A stretch of DNA of 64,000 nt from Cystobacter fuscus (GTDB lineage Bacteria > Myxococcota > Myxococcia > Myxococcales > Myxococcaceae), in contig NZ_CP022098.1 of NCBI RefSeq assembly GCF_002305875.1, positions 3,720,001-3,784,000 on the forward strand, written 5' to 3'. Both the position numbers and the translations under genes were made by a program. The notes below the pieces were generated by a model. The model saw nothing but the letters and a program-made list of their open reading frames with translations, searched no databases and was not told where the DNA came from. Shown one piece after another: positions 1-9,251 of the stretch. Every line of letters starts with the position of its first letter. Within the stretch, counting starts at the first letter, position 1.

Positions 1-1681
1 GTTCCAGGGCCAGGGCCTGACGCTGGCCGCTCCTACGTTCCAGAAGGGCGGTGTGGCGGTGCTGCGCATGCGCGAGTCGCAGGTGGCGCAACTGGCGCGG
101 GCGATGCACGACAAGCTCAACCGGTGCGCGGGTTTCGTCACCCATGACTCCCAGGCCGAGGCGTTCGCGGCGGTGGAGTCCGACGGCGCTTCCCAGTCTG
201 CCCAGTTGGTGGCCTCGCTCATCACCTACGACATCAACAATGCCCCCTCGGTGAATGCGCTGCTGGACGAAGTGCAGGAGACGGAGATCCGGGGCACCAT
301 CAACTCGCTGTCCACCAACTGGACCAACCGCTACTACGACGTGCAGTCGGGAGCGGATGCGTCCACCTGGCTCGAGAACAAGTGGAAGACGATCACCGCC
401 GGGCGCTCGGACATCACGGTGGAGCTCTTCCCCCATTCCTGGAAGCAATCGTCCGTCATCGCCACCCTCCAGGGCACCACGCTGCCCGACGAGGTGGTGG
501 TGATTGGTGGCCACCTGGACTCCATCAACTTGAGCGACCCCACGACGGGCACGGCGCCGGGCGCGGATGACGACGCGTCGGGCGTGGCCTCGGTGACCGA
601 GGTGCTGCGCGTGGCGGTGCTCAAGGGCTACAGGCCGGCGCGCACGGTGAAGTTCATGGCCTACGCGGGCGAGGAGGTGGGCCTGTTGGGCTCCAAGGCC
701 ATCGCCAATTCGTTCAAGAGCAGCGGCGTGAACGTGGTGGGCGTGTTGCAGTTGGACATGACCAACTACAAGGGCAACACGTTCGACTTCGGACTCGTGG
801 TGGACAGAACCAACGCGGCGCTCAACACGCAGATCAGAAACCTCGTCACCACGTACCAGCCGGGGCTGACCGTCGTCAGCGCCGGGTGCGGCTATGCCTG
901 CTCGGACCATGCCTCGTGGACCAGTGCGGGCTATCCGGCCTCGATGCCCTTCGAAGCCTCGCTGAGCACGATGAACCCGAAGATCCACGGGGCGGAGGAC
1001 ACGCTGGCGTTCATGGGGGGCACGGCGGCCAACTCGGTGAAGTTCGCGAAGCTGGGCGCGTCCTTCGTGGCCGAGCTGGCCAAGGGTGCCACCGAGGGCA
1101 ACACTCCTCCCCCGACGAACGGTGGAGGTGAAGATCCGGGCGGTGGGGGATCGCTCAACACCGCGGTCTTCGACGCGACGTACAAGGCACCCCGTTGCGC
1201 CACGGCGGGCCCGGATTGTGACTCGGGTGCTCTGCTCGACGGCCGCGCTGGCCTGGGCCCCGAACTGAACACGCCCAACACGCTCAACGCGGGCTGCGCG
1301 GACGGCACCTCGGGCAGCTACCACGGGGATGAGTCCATCGATCGCCTCGAGGTGAGCACCACGGATGGGACGACTCTGGCCGCGGGCAAGACGGTGAAGA
1401 TCGAGGCCACCGTGTATGCCTATTCCACCTCGGCGGACAAGCTGGACCTGTATTACACGGGGGACGCCGCGAGCCCCTCGTGGACGTTCATCGGTACGTA
1501 CAGCCCGAGCAGCACCGGCACCACCACCCTCTCCGCCACGTACACCCTGCCCGCGGGCGGTGTGCAGGCCATTCGCGCGAACTTCCGCTACAACGGGAGC
1601 AACGACACCAACAGCACCGCGTCCATCTGCAGCAGCGGCGCCTACGACGACCACGACGACCTGGTCTTCACGGTGCAGTGA
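1..1681 (+). CDS. Secreted M28-family aminopeptidase (5' end outside window)
   Basis: The reading frame is open from the left edge, so the N-terminus, including any signal peptide and propeptide, is missing. The visible part carries the M28 zinc-peptidase signature: GGHLDS near base 511 (His ligand), ADDDASG (bridging Asp), AGEEVGLLGS (catalytic Glu and Glu ligand), LQLDM (Asp ligand) and CSDHASW followed by IHGAEDT (His ligand region). This is the order found in leucine aminopeptidases of the Vibrio proteolyticus type, which remove N-terminal residues from peptides outside the cell. A Gly/Pro/Thr-rich linker (about bases 1100-1150) leads into a C-terminal domain of about 170 residues with paired Cys, probably a beta-sandwich secretion or binding module. 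The M4 protease follows 106 bp downstream on the same strand, so both may serve extracellular protein digestion. The family call is firm; the substrate is inferred. Confidence 0.9.
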   Translation, partial: FQGQGLTLAAPTFQKGGVAVLRMRESQVAQLARAMHDKLNRCAGFVTHDSQAEAFAAVESDGASQSAQLVASLITYDINNAPSVNALLDEVQETEIRGTINSLSTNWTNRYYDVQSGADASTWLENKWKTITAGRSDITVELFPHSWKQSSVIATLQGTTLPDEVVVIGGHLDSINLSDPTTGTAPGADDDASGVASVTEVLRVAVLKGYRPARTVKFMAYAGEEVGLLGSKAIANSFKSSGVNVVGVLQLDMTNYKGNTFDFGLVVDRTNAALNTQIRNLVTTYQPGLTVVSAGCGYACSDHASWTSAGYPASMPFEASLSTMNPKIHGAEDTLAFMGGTAANSVKFAKLGASFVAELAKGATEGNTPPPTNGGGEDPGGGGSLNTAVFDATYKAPRCATAGPDCDSGALLDGRAGLGPELNTPNTLNAGCADGTSGSYHGDESIDRLEVSTTDGTTLAAGKTVKIEATVYAYSTSADKLDLYYTGDAASPSWTFIGTYSPSSTGTTTLSATYTLPAGGVQAIRANFRYNGSNDTNSTASICSSGAYDDHDDLVFTVQ

Positions 1682-1787
1682 GTCCCGATTCCCTTTCCTC
1701 GCCAGCATTGCCCTCCGAACGCATTTCCCCGTCATCGGAGCGGTGTGTTCCAGCCGTTGAGTCTCTCACCCTTGATAAGGAGTCCCC

Positions 1788-3365
1788 ATGCGCCATTCCC
1801 TGTTCGCCGCTTGTGTTTCGCTTTCGCTCGGTGCCTGTGGAGGCACCACACTCCCCGAGCCCACCGGGGATGAAGCCACGCAAGTCCTTGCCCCGGATCT
1901 TCCAGCGGATGTCCGCTCCGCGCTCGCCGCGCTGCCCTCCGCGCGGATCATCGGCGCGCACGAGGACGGGATGCCCTTCATGATTCGGGGCGATTTCGGC
2001 CGGGCGAGTGGCTCTGTGCGCGAGCCCCTGGCCGCCATCGCTCCGGTGTTCCGTCTGCGGGCCTCGGACCTCGTCGTGCGGCGAAGCTCCCGCGACGAGC
2101 GGGGCCACACCCACGTGCGTTATTCGCGCACCTTGAATGGGCTGCCCGTGTTCGGCGAGGAACTCATTGTTCACCTGGATGAGCTCGGGCGCATCTACGC
2201 GGCCAACGGCTCGGCGCGTGGTGGAGAGGCCGTGGCGCTGCCCGCCCAGGCGAGGTTGTCGCGCGAGGCCCTCGAGCATGCCGCGCTCGCGCTCGTTCCG
2301 GGCGGTGAGCGGGTGTGGGGCGAGCCCCGGCTCCAGTACGCCCGTTCCAGCACGGACTCGCGGCTGAAGCTGGCCTACGAGCTGGTGGTGGAGGACGCGT
2401 CGGGCGGCGGGCGCGTGCGGGAGCACGTGTTCATCGATGCCCTGGAGGGCACCCTCGTCCTGCGCTTCTCGGACCACCACGAGGCGGTGGACCGTGTCAT
2501 CTACTCGAGGGCGAACAGTGGCAACGTGCTGGTGCGCCAGGAGGGAGAGGTTCCCACGGGCGATGCGATCGTGGACGTGGCCTACGACAACCTGGGCCGC
2601 TTCTACGATTGCTACCAGAGTCTCTTCTCCCGTGACTCGTATGACAACGCGGGCGCGCCGTTGCAGGCCAGCGTCCACTTCCTGCGCAATTACGGCAACG
2701 CCTATTGGAATGGCTATTCCCAGATCATGTGCGGCGATGGTGATAGCAGCATCAGTGCTCCATGCTCGGACCCGGACATCATCTTCCATGAGATGACCCA
2801 CGCGGTGACCGGTGCCGAGTCCGGCCTCGTCTATACGGGTGAGTCCGGTGGCCTCAACGAGTCCATGTCCGATATCGCCGCCGTCTTCTGCTCGAGCTGG
2901 GAGACGGGCTGGTCCACCGGGCCCGACATCTGGAAGCTGGCCGAGTCCTCCTGGACGCCGGCCACCGCGGGGGATGCGCTGCGCTACCTGGATGATCCGC
3001 GCAAAGACGGCCGCTCGCTGGACTACTACCCCGACTACACCTCGAGCACGAGCGTGCACTACAGCTCGGGTATCAGCAATCTGGCCTTCGCGCTGTTGTC
3101 CAAGGGAGGCCTGCACCCGCGGGGCAAGACGAGCGTCACCGTGGCGGGCATCGGCGTGGAGCAGGCGGCGCGGATCTTCTACAAGGCGGGCACGGACTAC
3201 TTCACGGCGAGCACCACGTTCGCCCAGGCGAGGGCGTACACCGAGCAGGCCGCGCAGGATCTCTCCTACTCCACGGGCTCCGTGACGGCGGCCTGGGAGG
3301 CGGTCGGCGTGGGCCTCACACCTCCTCCTGCCCTCGCGGCGGGGGGTGCACCCCGTTCGCGCTGA
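1788..3365 (+). CDS. M4 (thermolysin-like) metalloprotease, lipoprotein
   Basis: This is a zinc endopeptidase of the thermolysin family, about 525 residues. The start ATG has a good Shine-Dalgarno (aaggag, 8 bases upstream). The N-terminus is a lipoprotein signal with lipobox LGAC, then a propeptide of FTP/PepSY type (about residues 40-200). The catalytic domain has HEMTH (His334, Glu335, His338), the third ligand Glu358 in GGLNESMSD, and the catalytic His424 in VHYSSG. The protease is expected to be processed by removal of the propeptide and to act on the cell surface or outside the cell. It follows the M28 aminopeptidase, an endo/exo-peptidase pairing that fits a predatory bacterium. No key residue is missing. 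Confidence 0.93.
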   Translation: MRHSLFAACVSLSLGACGGTTLPEPTGDEATQVLAPDLPADVRSALAALPSARIIGAHEDGMPFMIRGDFGRASGSVREPLAAIAPVFRLRASDLVVRRSSRDERGHTHVRYSRTLNGLPVFGEELIVHLDELGRIYAANGSARGGEAVALPAQARLSREALEHAALALVPGGERVWGEPRLQYARSSTDSRLKLAYELVVEDASGGGRVREHVFIDALEGTLVLRFSDHHEAVDRVIYSRANSGNVLVRQEGEVPTGDAIVDVAYDNLGRFYDCYQSLFSRDSYDNAGAPLQASVHFLRNYGNAYWNGYSQIMCGDGDSSISAPCSDPDIIFHEMTHAVTGAESGLVYTGESGGLNESMSDIAAVFCSSWETGWSTGPDIWKLAESSWTPATAGDALRYLDDPRKDGRSLDYYPDYTSSTSVHYSSGISNLAFALLSKGGLHPRGKTSVTVAGIGVEQAARIFYKAGTDYFTASTTFAQARAYTEQAAQDLSYSTGSVTAAWEAVGVGLTPPPALAAGGAPRSR

Positions 3366-3409
3366 ACCGGCCAGTTGCGGCAACCCGGTGGGCTCACTCC
3401 TGAGCCCGC

Positions 3410-5107
3410 TCAGGTCCGGGGCATCCGTACGAGGAAGGTCGTCCCTTCTTCCTTCGAGGACTCCACGTCGATGTGGCCACCGTGCGCCATGACGATGTGC
3501 TTCACGATGAAGAGCCCCAGACCAATGCTTCGGCTGCCCTTGTCCTTGGGGGGGGAACCTCGCTGCATGGGCTCGAAGAGCCGCGAACGCAGCTCGGGAG
3601 GGATGGGCTCCCCCAGGTTGTGGATGGTGATCACGGGCTCGTCGCTGCTTCCGTGTACCGCCACCTGCACTGGGGTGTCCGGGGGGCTATAGGCCAGAGC
3701 GTTACACAGCAGGTTGGAGAGCACCTGGGCGAGCCGGTCTCCATCCCACTGGCCCCACCCGTCTCCCTCGAGATTCAACTTCACCGTCCTGTCCGGATGA
3801 GCCAGCCGCACCTCCTCCACCGCATGGTGGGCCAGTTCGTGGAGGTTCACCCGCCTGCGGTCGATGGGAATGCGGCCCAGCCGGGCCTGCGTGAAGTCGA
3901 GGAGGTCTCGAATCATCCGGGTGGCGCGCTCGGCGACGGAGTGGATGCGGACGACGGCCTTCGTCGTCTTCTCGTCCAGCTCGCGGCGTAACAACGATGC
4001 CGTGGAGAGGAGGATGGCGTTGAGGGGAGTCTTCAGATCGTGAGACACGATGCCGACGATCTGCTGCGCGAAGTCCGCACGCTGCCGCTCCTCCTCCTGC
4101 TGGCGCGTGTACCGGGTCACATCCCAACTGATGCTCAACACGGAGCCCACCTGTCCGCGTGCGTCGCGCTCGGGAACGAAGCGCGTCTGGAAGCAACGTT
4201 CTCCGCGCGAGTTCCTGAAGGGGACGACCATCGTCCCGTCCTCGCCCGCGAACGCCCTGTCGAGTGTCGCCGCGCAGAGTGTCTCCGCCTCGGGTGACAA
4301 TCCCAGCTCATGAGGGGTCCGGCCCAGCAGTGCGTCGGGCCCACGGTCCATGGTGTGGCAGGTGGCTGGGTTGGCATAGATGAGCCGACGCCGTGGGTCG
4401 AAGCGCGTGACGAGGTCCGGGCTGTTCTCGGTGAGGCGGCGGAAGCTCTCCTCGCTTTCACGCAGGGCTGACTCCGTCAGGGCCTGCCGACGGTAGCCCG
4501 CCCAGGCCGAGCCACCGACCAGGGCCAGGGCAACGCATATCGAGAAGATGAAAAGCCGCAACTGGTGCCCGCGGTGTTGCGCCTGTGCCGCGAGCACCGT
4601 CAGCAGGTGTCGCTCCTCCTGGTTCATCTCCTGGAGAACGCCGCGGACCTCGTCCATCGTTCTCCTGCCCAGGTCCGTGCGAACGATGGCCAGGGCCGCT
4701 TCCTGGCCTCCCGCTTGCCGTCGGAGGTGGATGGTGCGCGCGAGCTCCTCCATCTTTGTTCTGACCAGGGGCTGCAGCCTCTCGACGCGTTGCCGTTGAG
4801 CGGGGCTGTAGTCGGCGAGCTGCTTCACCTCCGAGAGGGCTGCCCGGTACCTGTCCAGGGCGTGCCGGTATGGGGTGAGATACGACTCGTTGCCCGTGAC
4901 GAGAAAACCACGCTGACCTGTTTCGGCATCCACGAGGATGCTCTGAAGGCGCTCCGTCGCGAGTTGAATGTCCTGGGTATGCTTCACCCAGGAGTCGGCT
5001 TCGATGAGACTTCGCCAGGAACGGTTGGAGGCCCAGAGGAGGAGCGCGAGGAGCAGACTGGCGACAAGGGCCAGTCCGGCCGGCTGAAGCGGCTGCTTAC
5101 GTCTCAT
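3410..5107 (-). CDS. CHASE3-PAS sensor histidine kinase
   Basis: A membrane sensor kinase of about 565 residues. An N-terminal transmembrane helix is followed by a CHASE3-type extracytoplasmic domain (about residues 30-170; note the QRGFLVTGNESYL motif), a second membrane helix near 190-205, a PAS domain (about 215-330), a HisKA domain with H-box GIVSHDLKTPLNAI and an HATPase domain (N-box NLLCNALAYSPP, G2 region SIGLGLFIV). The G1 box reads IHNLGEPIPP, without the usual DxGxG Asp, a change that recurs in myxobacterial kinases. I chose the ATG at 5107 (MRRKQPLQ) because it directly precedes the membrane helix; an in-frame ATG at 5164 adds 19 residues. No response regulator is adjacent, so it is an orphan kinase. 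Confidence 0.9.
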   Translation of the reverse strand: MRRKQPLQPAGLALVASLLLALLLWASNRSWRSLIEADSWVKHTQDIQLATERLQSILVDAETGQRGFLVTGNESYLTPYRHALDRYRAALSEVKQLADYSPAQRQRVERLQPLVRTKMEELARTIHLRRQAGGQEAALAIVRTDLGRRTMDEVRGVLQEMNQEERHLLTVLAAQAQHRGHQLRLFIFSICVALALVGGSAWAGYRRQALTESALRESEESFRRLTENSPDLVTRFDPRRRLIYANPATCHTMDRGPDALLGRTPHELGLSPEAETLCAATLDRAFAGEDGTMVVPFRNSRGERCFQTRFVPERDARGQVGSVLSISWDVTRYTRQQEEERQRADFAQQIVGIVSHDLKTPLNAILLSTASLLRRELDEKTTKAVVRIHSVAERATRMIRDLLDFTQARLGRIPIDRRRVNLHELAHHAVEEVRLAHPDRTVKLNLEGDGWGQWDGDRLAQVLSNLLCNALAYSPPDTPVQVAVHGSSDEPVITIHNLGEPIPPELRSRLFEPMQRGSPPKDKGSRSIGLGLFIVKHIVMAHGGHIDVESSKEEGTTFLVRMPRT

Positions 5108-5262
5108 CGAACGGGTCCCCCCGAGGGCACTGGCACGACAGGCCGAAGGTGTTGGCACTGCCATTCGTCATCAGCACCTCACCGGGCACTGGCATGGACA
5201 ACGAATGGGCAACACCCTCCTGGCTCATCCCTATTCTGAGGTGTCGGGAGGGAGGCGGGCGC

Positions 5263-5311
5263 CCCCTCGTCCGTGCCTCGATTCTCGAGGGTTCCCCTCA
5301 CGAACGAGGGG
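5263..5311. repeat. GC-rich inverted repeat in the 280-bp gene-free stretch before the ankyrin gene
   Basis: In the spacer between the divergent CHASE3 kinase and ankyrin genes, CCCCTCGT (5263-5270) is complementary to ACGAGGGG (5304-5311). A nested alternative stem is CCCCTC/GAGGGG (5294-5299 and 5306-5311). It may be a transcript hairpin or a copy of a dispersed intergenic repeat. Nothing else is recognisable here. Confidence 0.3.
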
Positions 5312-5387
5312 CAGGGGGCGAGGGAGAGCTCAATCGCCCTGCCTTGGCCGAACCCATGAGCCCATTCGGTGTGGCAGTTTACGCGTC

Positions 5388-7379
5388 ATGCCCCGTACCC
5401 AGACTCCCAAGAAGGTGGATGTCGCCGCGCTGATGAAGAAGGCGGACCGGTTGCTCGACGAGTCGCCGCCCGAACTGGAAGAGGCGATTCCGCTCCTGCG
5501 CCAGGTGATTGCCGCCGAGCCGGACCACCTGCGGGCGTTGCACTCCCTGAACTGGGCGTTGGACCCGACGAGGCGCGGAGATCCTCTCCGATGGGAGCGT
5601 GAGCTCAAGGCCGAGCACTGGCGGATCCGCGACCACCTCCTCACGCTGACCCGGGGCACGAAACCCGGCGGAAAGCTGACGGATGCCCAGCGGGCCCGCT
5701 CCCTGGCGCTGAGCCAGTGGGCGGAAGAGGTGGTGAGGGGCCATCCCACTCCGGCTCAGCTCGATCAGGTGGAGTCCGCACTGGATGAAGCCCATCGCCT
5801 GCGGGAACTCGTGGATCATGCTCGTGCTCGCCGGGGACTCGAGGCCTGGCGCCTGCTGACCGGGGAGAAGCCGGGGAAGGGGTACCAGGAGTTGCTCGCC
5901 CGGGTGGAGGAGTCGCCGGGGCTGCGAGCCTTTGACGTGGAGGGTGACGACGATCCGCTCAACTTCCAGGGACTGGAGGGGGCGTTCTCCGATGGGGGCT
6001 TTCTCGCGTGGCTGCGCGAGCGGAAGCCCGCGGCTCGTCCCAAGGGACAGAAGGGCAAGGCGCTGGATGAGGGACTCCTGCTCGCGGCGGGGCTGGATGC
6101 CTCGCCTCACTTCGGTCCCGGCTTCGTCAGCGGCGGGCGGGTGGGCCGGGTGCTGGCCCTGCGAGCGCTGGGTGCGAACCTGGAGGCGCGAGACAGCGAC
6201 AAGCGCGGCGCTCTCCATCTGGCCGCGATGGTGGACGACGCGGCGCTGGTGCGGGAACTGCTCCGCCTGGGGCTCTCACCGCTGGTCTCCGATGACACCG
6301 GGGCCACGCCCCTGCACGCCGCCGCCGAGCATGACGGTGTGTCCTGCATCTCCCTCCTGGCCCGGGGCGGGGTGCCGGTGGACGCGCTCGACAGCGACGG
6401 CAGGTCGGCGCTCTTCAATGCACGGCAGCCGGAGGTGGCCAGGGCGCTCCTCGACGCCGGTGCCAACCCCAACGCTGGCAAGGGCTGGACGCCGCTGCAT
6501 CAGCACGCGCGCTTCAAGGAGCGTGGGCCGGTCATCGAGGTCCTGCTCCAGGCGGGGGCGGATACCACCCGTAAGTCCTCGGAGGGGAGGACCCCCGCGC
6601 AGGAGGCGCTGGACGAGAAGAACCCGCACCTCGCCCAGCTCATGGGCGCGAAGGCTCCCTCGGGCAAGGGCGGACGCCTGGACGTGCGGCCCCTGCTGGA
6701 CGCACTGGGCAGGCGGGGGACGGCGCTGCTCGAGGCCTGGTACTTCGAGGACGAGGACGTGGCGTCGGTGGAGCGCGTCCTGAAGAGCCTCGTGCTGGGG
6801 GGCGCGACCTCCTGGGATCAGGCCGCGGCGGAGCTTCGGGGCGAGCGGCCCTGGGTGGCCATGGCGGTGGTGGATCTCGCCCGCGCCGTCCTTCCACCCG
6901 AGCAGAAGGTGCCGTCCTTCTCCAAGGCTCCCCGCTTCGTGCGGGGGGACCTCACGATCCAGGGCGACGTGGACCTCGCCGGGCCGCTGCTCGTGACGGG
7001 GCACCTGAAGGTGGAGGGAGTGCTTCGCAACGCGGGCCCGGAAGGACTGCTGGTGGTGGGTGGTTCATTGCGTGCCACCGGAATGGACACGAGCGGTGAG
7101 GTGGTGGTGGGCGAGGACGTGGAGGCCCAGGTCGTGTGGGGCCATGGCAACGATCACTCGCTCCGGGTGGGGAGGGCCTTGAAGGCGGAAGTGGTCATCG
7201 AGGATGACCACGACGTCCAGGCCCGGGTGAAGGCCAGGCACCACTTCGAGAGTGGCGGGTTCGACGCCTCGGATGCGGCGCTCGGGAAGGTCTTCGCCCG
7301 CGGCGCCTTCTCTTCCGACGGGCTGGACAGGGACAAGCTCTTCAACCTGTTGCGCAAGGGCAGGTCCGTGCTGGCCTGA
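5388..7379 (+). CDS. Ankyrin-repeat protein with C-terminal beta-helix-like (bactofilin-type) domain
   Basis: About 663 residues, cytosolic (no signal or membrane segment). The start is ATG 5388 (MPRTQTPKK); longer in-frame starts would add an unlikely Arg/Pro-rich tail. The N-terminal part (about residues 1-120) is helical and begins like a tetratricopeptide unit (EEAIPLLRQVIAAEPDHLRALHSLNWAL). Four or five ankyrin repeats occupy about 265-420 (for example GALHLAAMVDDAALVRELL and TPLHAAAEHDGV). The C-terminus (about 515-640) is a run of short beta repeats (DLTIQGDVDLAGPLLVTGHL, GLLVVGGSLRATG, VVVGEDVEAQVV) that suggests a bactofilin-like beta-helix or shell. Ankyrin repeats bind proteins; the role is unknown. 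The gene converges on the downstream esterase gene. Confidence 0.8.
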   Translation: MPRTQTPKKVDVAALMKKADRLLDESPPELEEAIPLLRQVIAAEPDHLRALHSLNWALDPTRRGDPLRWERELKAEHWRIRDHLLTLTRGTKPGGKLTDAQRARSLALSQWAEEVVRGHPTPAQLDQVESALDEAHRLRELVDHARARRGLEAWRLLTGEKPGKGYQELLARVEESPGLRAFDVEGDDDPLNFQGLEGAFSDGGFLAWLRERKPAARPKGQKGKALDEGLLLAAGLDASPHFGPGFVSGGRVGRVLALRALGANLEARDSDKRGALHLAAMVDDAALVRELLRLGLSPLVSDDTGATPLHAAAEHDGVSCISLLARGGVPVDALDSDGRSALFNARQPEVARALLDAGANPNAGKGWTPLHQHARFKERGPVIEVLLQAGADTTRKSSEGRTPAQEALDEKNPHLAQLMGAKAPSGKGGRLDVRPLLDALGRRGTALLEAWYFEDEDVASVERVLKSLVLGGATSWDQAAAELRGERPWVAMAVVDLARAVLPPEQKVPSFSKAPRFVRGDLTIQGDVDLAGPLLVTGHLKVEGVLRNAGPEGLLVVGGSLRATGMDTSGEVVVGEDVEAQVVWGHGNDHSLRVGRALKAEVVIEDDHDVQARVKARHHFESGGFDASDAALGKVFARGAFSSDGLDRDKLFNLLRKGRSVLA

Positions 7380-7414
7380 CGCGCTCGGGCCGGAAGCCCC
7401 TGGGCCACCGGGGA

Positions 7415-8407
7415 TCAGCGCGTGTGCTGTTTGAAGAAGTCCCACATGAGGGTGGTGGCATCGGGACCGGAGGGATCGGAGAACAGGTAGGCGGGGTCAC
7501 CGCCGGGCCAGGCGTGACCCATGCCCTGCATCTCATACTTCTGGACCAGCAGACGTCCGGCATAGACGTAATCCTTGACGGTGTAGGCGCGGCCTCCGGG
7601 TACACCGCCATTGCGGACCTGGGTGGGACGGTAGGGCACGCTGTCGTTGTCGGCACCGTCATCACCGTAGTCATTGGTCTGCAGGAGTTGCCGGACGGCC
7701 TGCTCGCCGTTCGTCGGGTTGACGACGTCATCCTCGGTCCCGTGGAGGACGAGCACGGGGATCTGCCTGCGCGGCTTGCCCGAGCACGCCCAGGCGTCAC
7801 GGCCGCGATCATCGGGGTTGTAGATACTGCCAAAGAGCATGGCGAAGGCGCTGCCGGAGGCGGTGGTCGCCGCCTTGTACATCGCCCCCGCTCCCACCAT
7901 GCCGGCGGCGAATACATCCGAATAGCAGGCGAGCAGGATGCCGCTCATGACCGCTCCGGCGGAGACTCCCCCGACATACACGCGGCGCGCGTCCACCGCG
8001 TACTGGCTCTTCACCCAATCCACCATGCCCACGATGAGGGAGGGCTCGCCGATGCCGCGCTCCATGTTGGTGGCGATCATGAAGTTCCAACATTGTGTGC
8101 CATTGGAGAGCGTCGCCTGGTTCGGGTAGAGGACCAGGAACCTCTCCGCGTCTGCTTTCTGGTTCAGACGCGTGAGGCCAGCGAACTGATCCGGATTCTG
8201 GAAACATCCATGCAGTGCCACCACCAGGGGAAGTTCCTCGCCCGGCTGATATCCGGTGGGGACCCAGAGCTGGAAGCCTCGGGCGCCCCAGGAATTCGCG
8301 TAGTAGCCATGCACCCAGGCGCCGGCATGGGCCGGGGCCGCGGACAACGCGAAGAGCACGAGCAGCAATGCACCGACGCGCACGAATGCGCCATGACTCC
8401 GCTTCAT
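7415..8407 (-). CDS. Secreted PHB-depolymerase-family esterase
   Basis: An extracellular alpha/beta-hydrolase of the polyhydroxybutyrate depolymerase / feruloyl esterase group, about 330 residues. A Sec signal peptide ends near APAHAGAW. The oxyanion region is VVALHGCFQNPDQF, the nucleophile is in the lipase box GVSAG (with the typical VDARRVYVGGVSAGAVM), the Asp candidate is in LHGTEDDVV, and the terminal His is in GMGHAWPGG. Two in-frame ATGs overlap the Shine-Dalgarno (aaggagATGaccATG). The second, at 8407, has the proper 6-base spacing and is chosen; the other is 8413. It shares orientation with the TetR gene upstream (88 bp), so the two may be co-transcribed. The natural substrate (PHB, short esters or plant polymer esters) cannot be told from sequence. 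Confidence 0.88.
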   Translation of the reverse strand: MKRSHGAFVRVGALLLVLFALSAAPAHAGAWVHGYYANSWGARGFQLWVPTGYQPGEELPLVVALHGCFQNPDQFAGLTRLNQKADAERFLVLYPNQATLSNGTQCWNFMIATNMERGIGEPSLIVGMVDWVKSQYAVDARRVYVGGVSAGAVMSGILLACYSDVFAAGMVGAGAMYKAATTASGSAFAMLFGSIYNPDDRGRDAWACSGKPRRQIPVLVLHGTEDDVVNPTNGEQAVRQLLQTNDYGDDGADNDSVPYRPTQVRNGGVPGGRAYTVKDYVYAGRLLVQKYEMQGMGHAWPGGDPAYLFSDPSGPDATTLMWDFFKQHTR

Positions 8408-8495
8408 GGTCATCTCCTTGCTTCCTGCTTCAGTGTGGGCACTTCAGTCGGTGCACGCGGCGGCGCCTTCTGGTGGGCGCGGAGGTGCTGCTCCG

Positions 8496-9128
8496 TCAGC
8501 GTCCTCCCAGCATGCGGAGCGCCAGCTCGGCGTGGATATCGGCGAGGGTGTCGACCTCGAGCGAGCCATCCGGCTCGTACCAGTACGGGATGCGCACCCC
8601 CATCGCGGAGATCGCCGCCGCGGTCGCGACCGCGTGGGGAGGAGAGAACCGTCCCATCGCCACACCCCGTTCGATCACCTCGAGCAGGAAGGCGGCGGAT
8701 TGGTTTCGCAGCGCCACCGCCGGTGCGGCGAGCTCGGGTGGCAGGGCGTGGCTCTCCTCATTCACCACGACTGACAGCTGCGGGTGGGTCGCATGCATGA
8801 CGGTGTGGGCCCGGATGAGCGCTCGTACCTGTGCCTCCGGTTCGTTGCCCGCGCCCAGCAACGCCTTGCGGAGCGCCTGGTGGTGCGCCTCGTGGCCGAG
8901 CTGGACGAGTTCCGCCAGGATGTGCTCCTTGGAGGGGAAGTGCGCATAGAGCGCGCTCGGCTGTAGCTCCAGCGCCTTCGCGACATCCCGGATCGACGTG
9001 CCATGAAACCCCTGGCCCGCGAAGAGCCGCAGGGCCATCTCCAACACCCGCCGCCGGGTGCCGTCGGGCACCGTCGTGGGCAGGGTCGCCTTCTGGACCT
9101 GTAGACGTGACCGGGGAAGGGAGCGCAT
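8496..9128 (-). CDS. TetR/AcrR-family transcriptional regulator
   Basis: About 210 residues. The N-terminal helix-turn-helix is classic (RRRVLEMALRLFAGQGFHGTSIRDVAKALELQPSALYAHFPSKEHILAEL, residues about 25-75 in separate helices), followed by an all-helical ligand domain. It is divergently arranged with the alpha/beta hydrolase at 9252. A near-perfect palindrome lies 13 bp upstream of its start codon, which suggests autoregulation together with control of the divergent gene. The effector is not predictable. Confidence 0.92.
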   Translation of the reverse strand: MRSLPRSRLQVQKATLPTTVPDGTRRRVLEMALRLFAGQGFHGTSIRDVAKALELQPSALYAHFPSKEHILAELVQLGHEAHHQALRKALLGAGNEPEAQVRALIRAHTVMHATHPQLSVVVNEESHALPPELAAPAVALRNQSAAFLLEVIERGVAMGRFSPPHAVATAAAISAMGVRIPYWYEPDGSLEVDTLADIHAELALRMLGGR

Positions 9129-9140
9129 GAATCGCCTTGC

Positions 9141-9158
9141 TGAACGATCGTTCGTTCA
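9141..9158. promoter_or_regulatory. TetR-type operator palindrome
   Basis: The 18-base element tgaacgatcgttcgttca has perfect outer half-sites (TGAACG/CGTTCA), with only two mismatched central positions. It sits between the TetR gene and the divergent hydrolase gene. On the plus strand it lies between a weak -35 (TTGCTG, 9137-9142) and a weak -10-like element (TAGGGT, 9161-9166), so a bound regulator would block transcription. TGAACGNNCGTTCA-like sites are common for TetR regulators; assignment to the neighbouring regulator is inference. Confidence 0.6.
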
Positions 9159-9251
9159 ATTAGGGTGGATAACACATCCTGCTGGCCCTGTTCAATCGCT
9201 CGAATGGGAGATCGATCGTACAGGAGCCCATTGGAACCCGAGGCCCCGTCC

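Noticed and set aside
7380..7414. A bidirectional terminator between the ankyrin and esterase genes
   Set aside because: The 35-bp spacer has no stem longer than a few bases.
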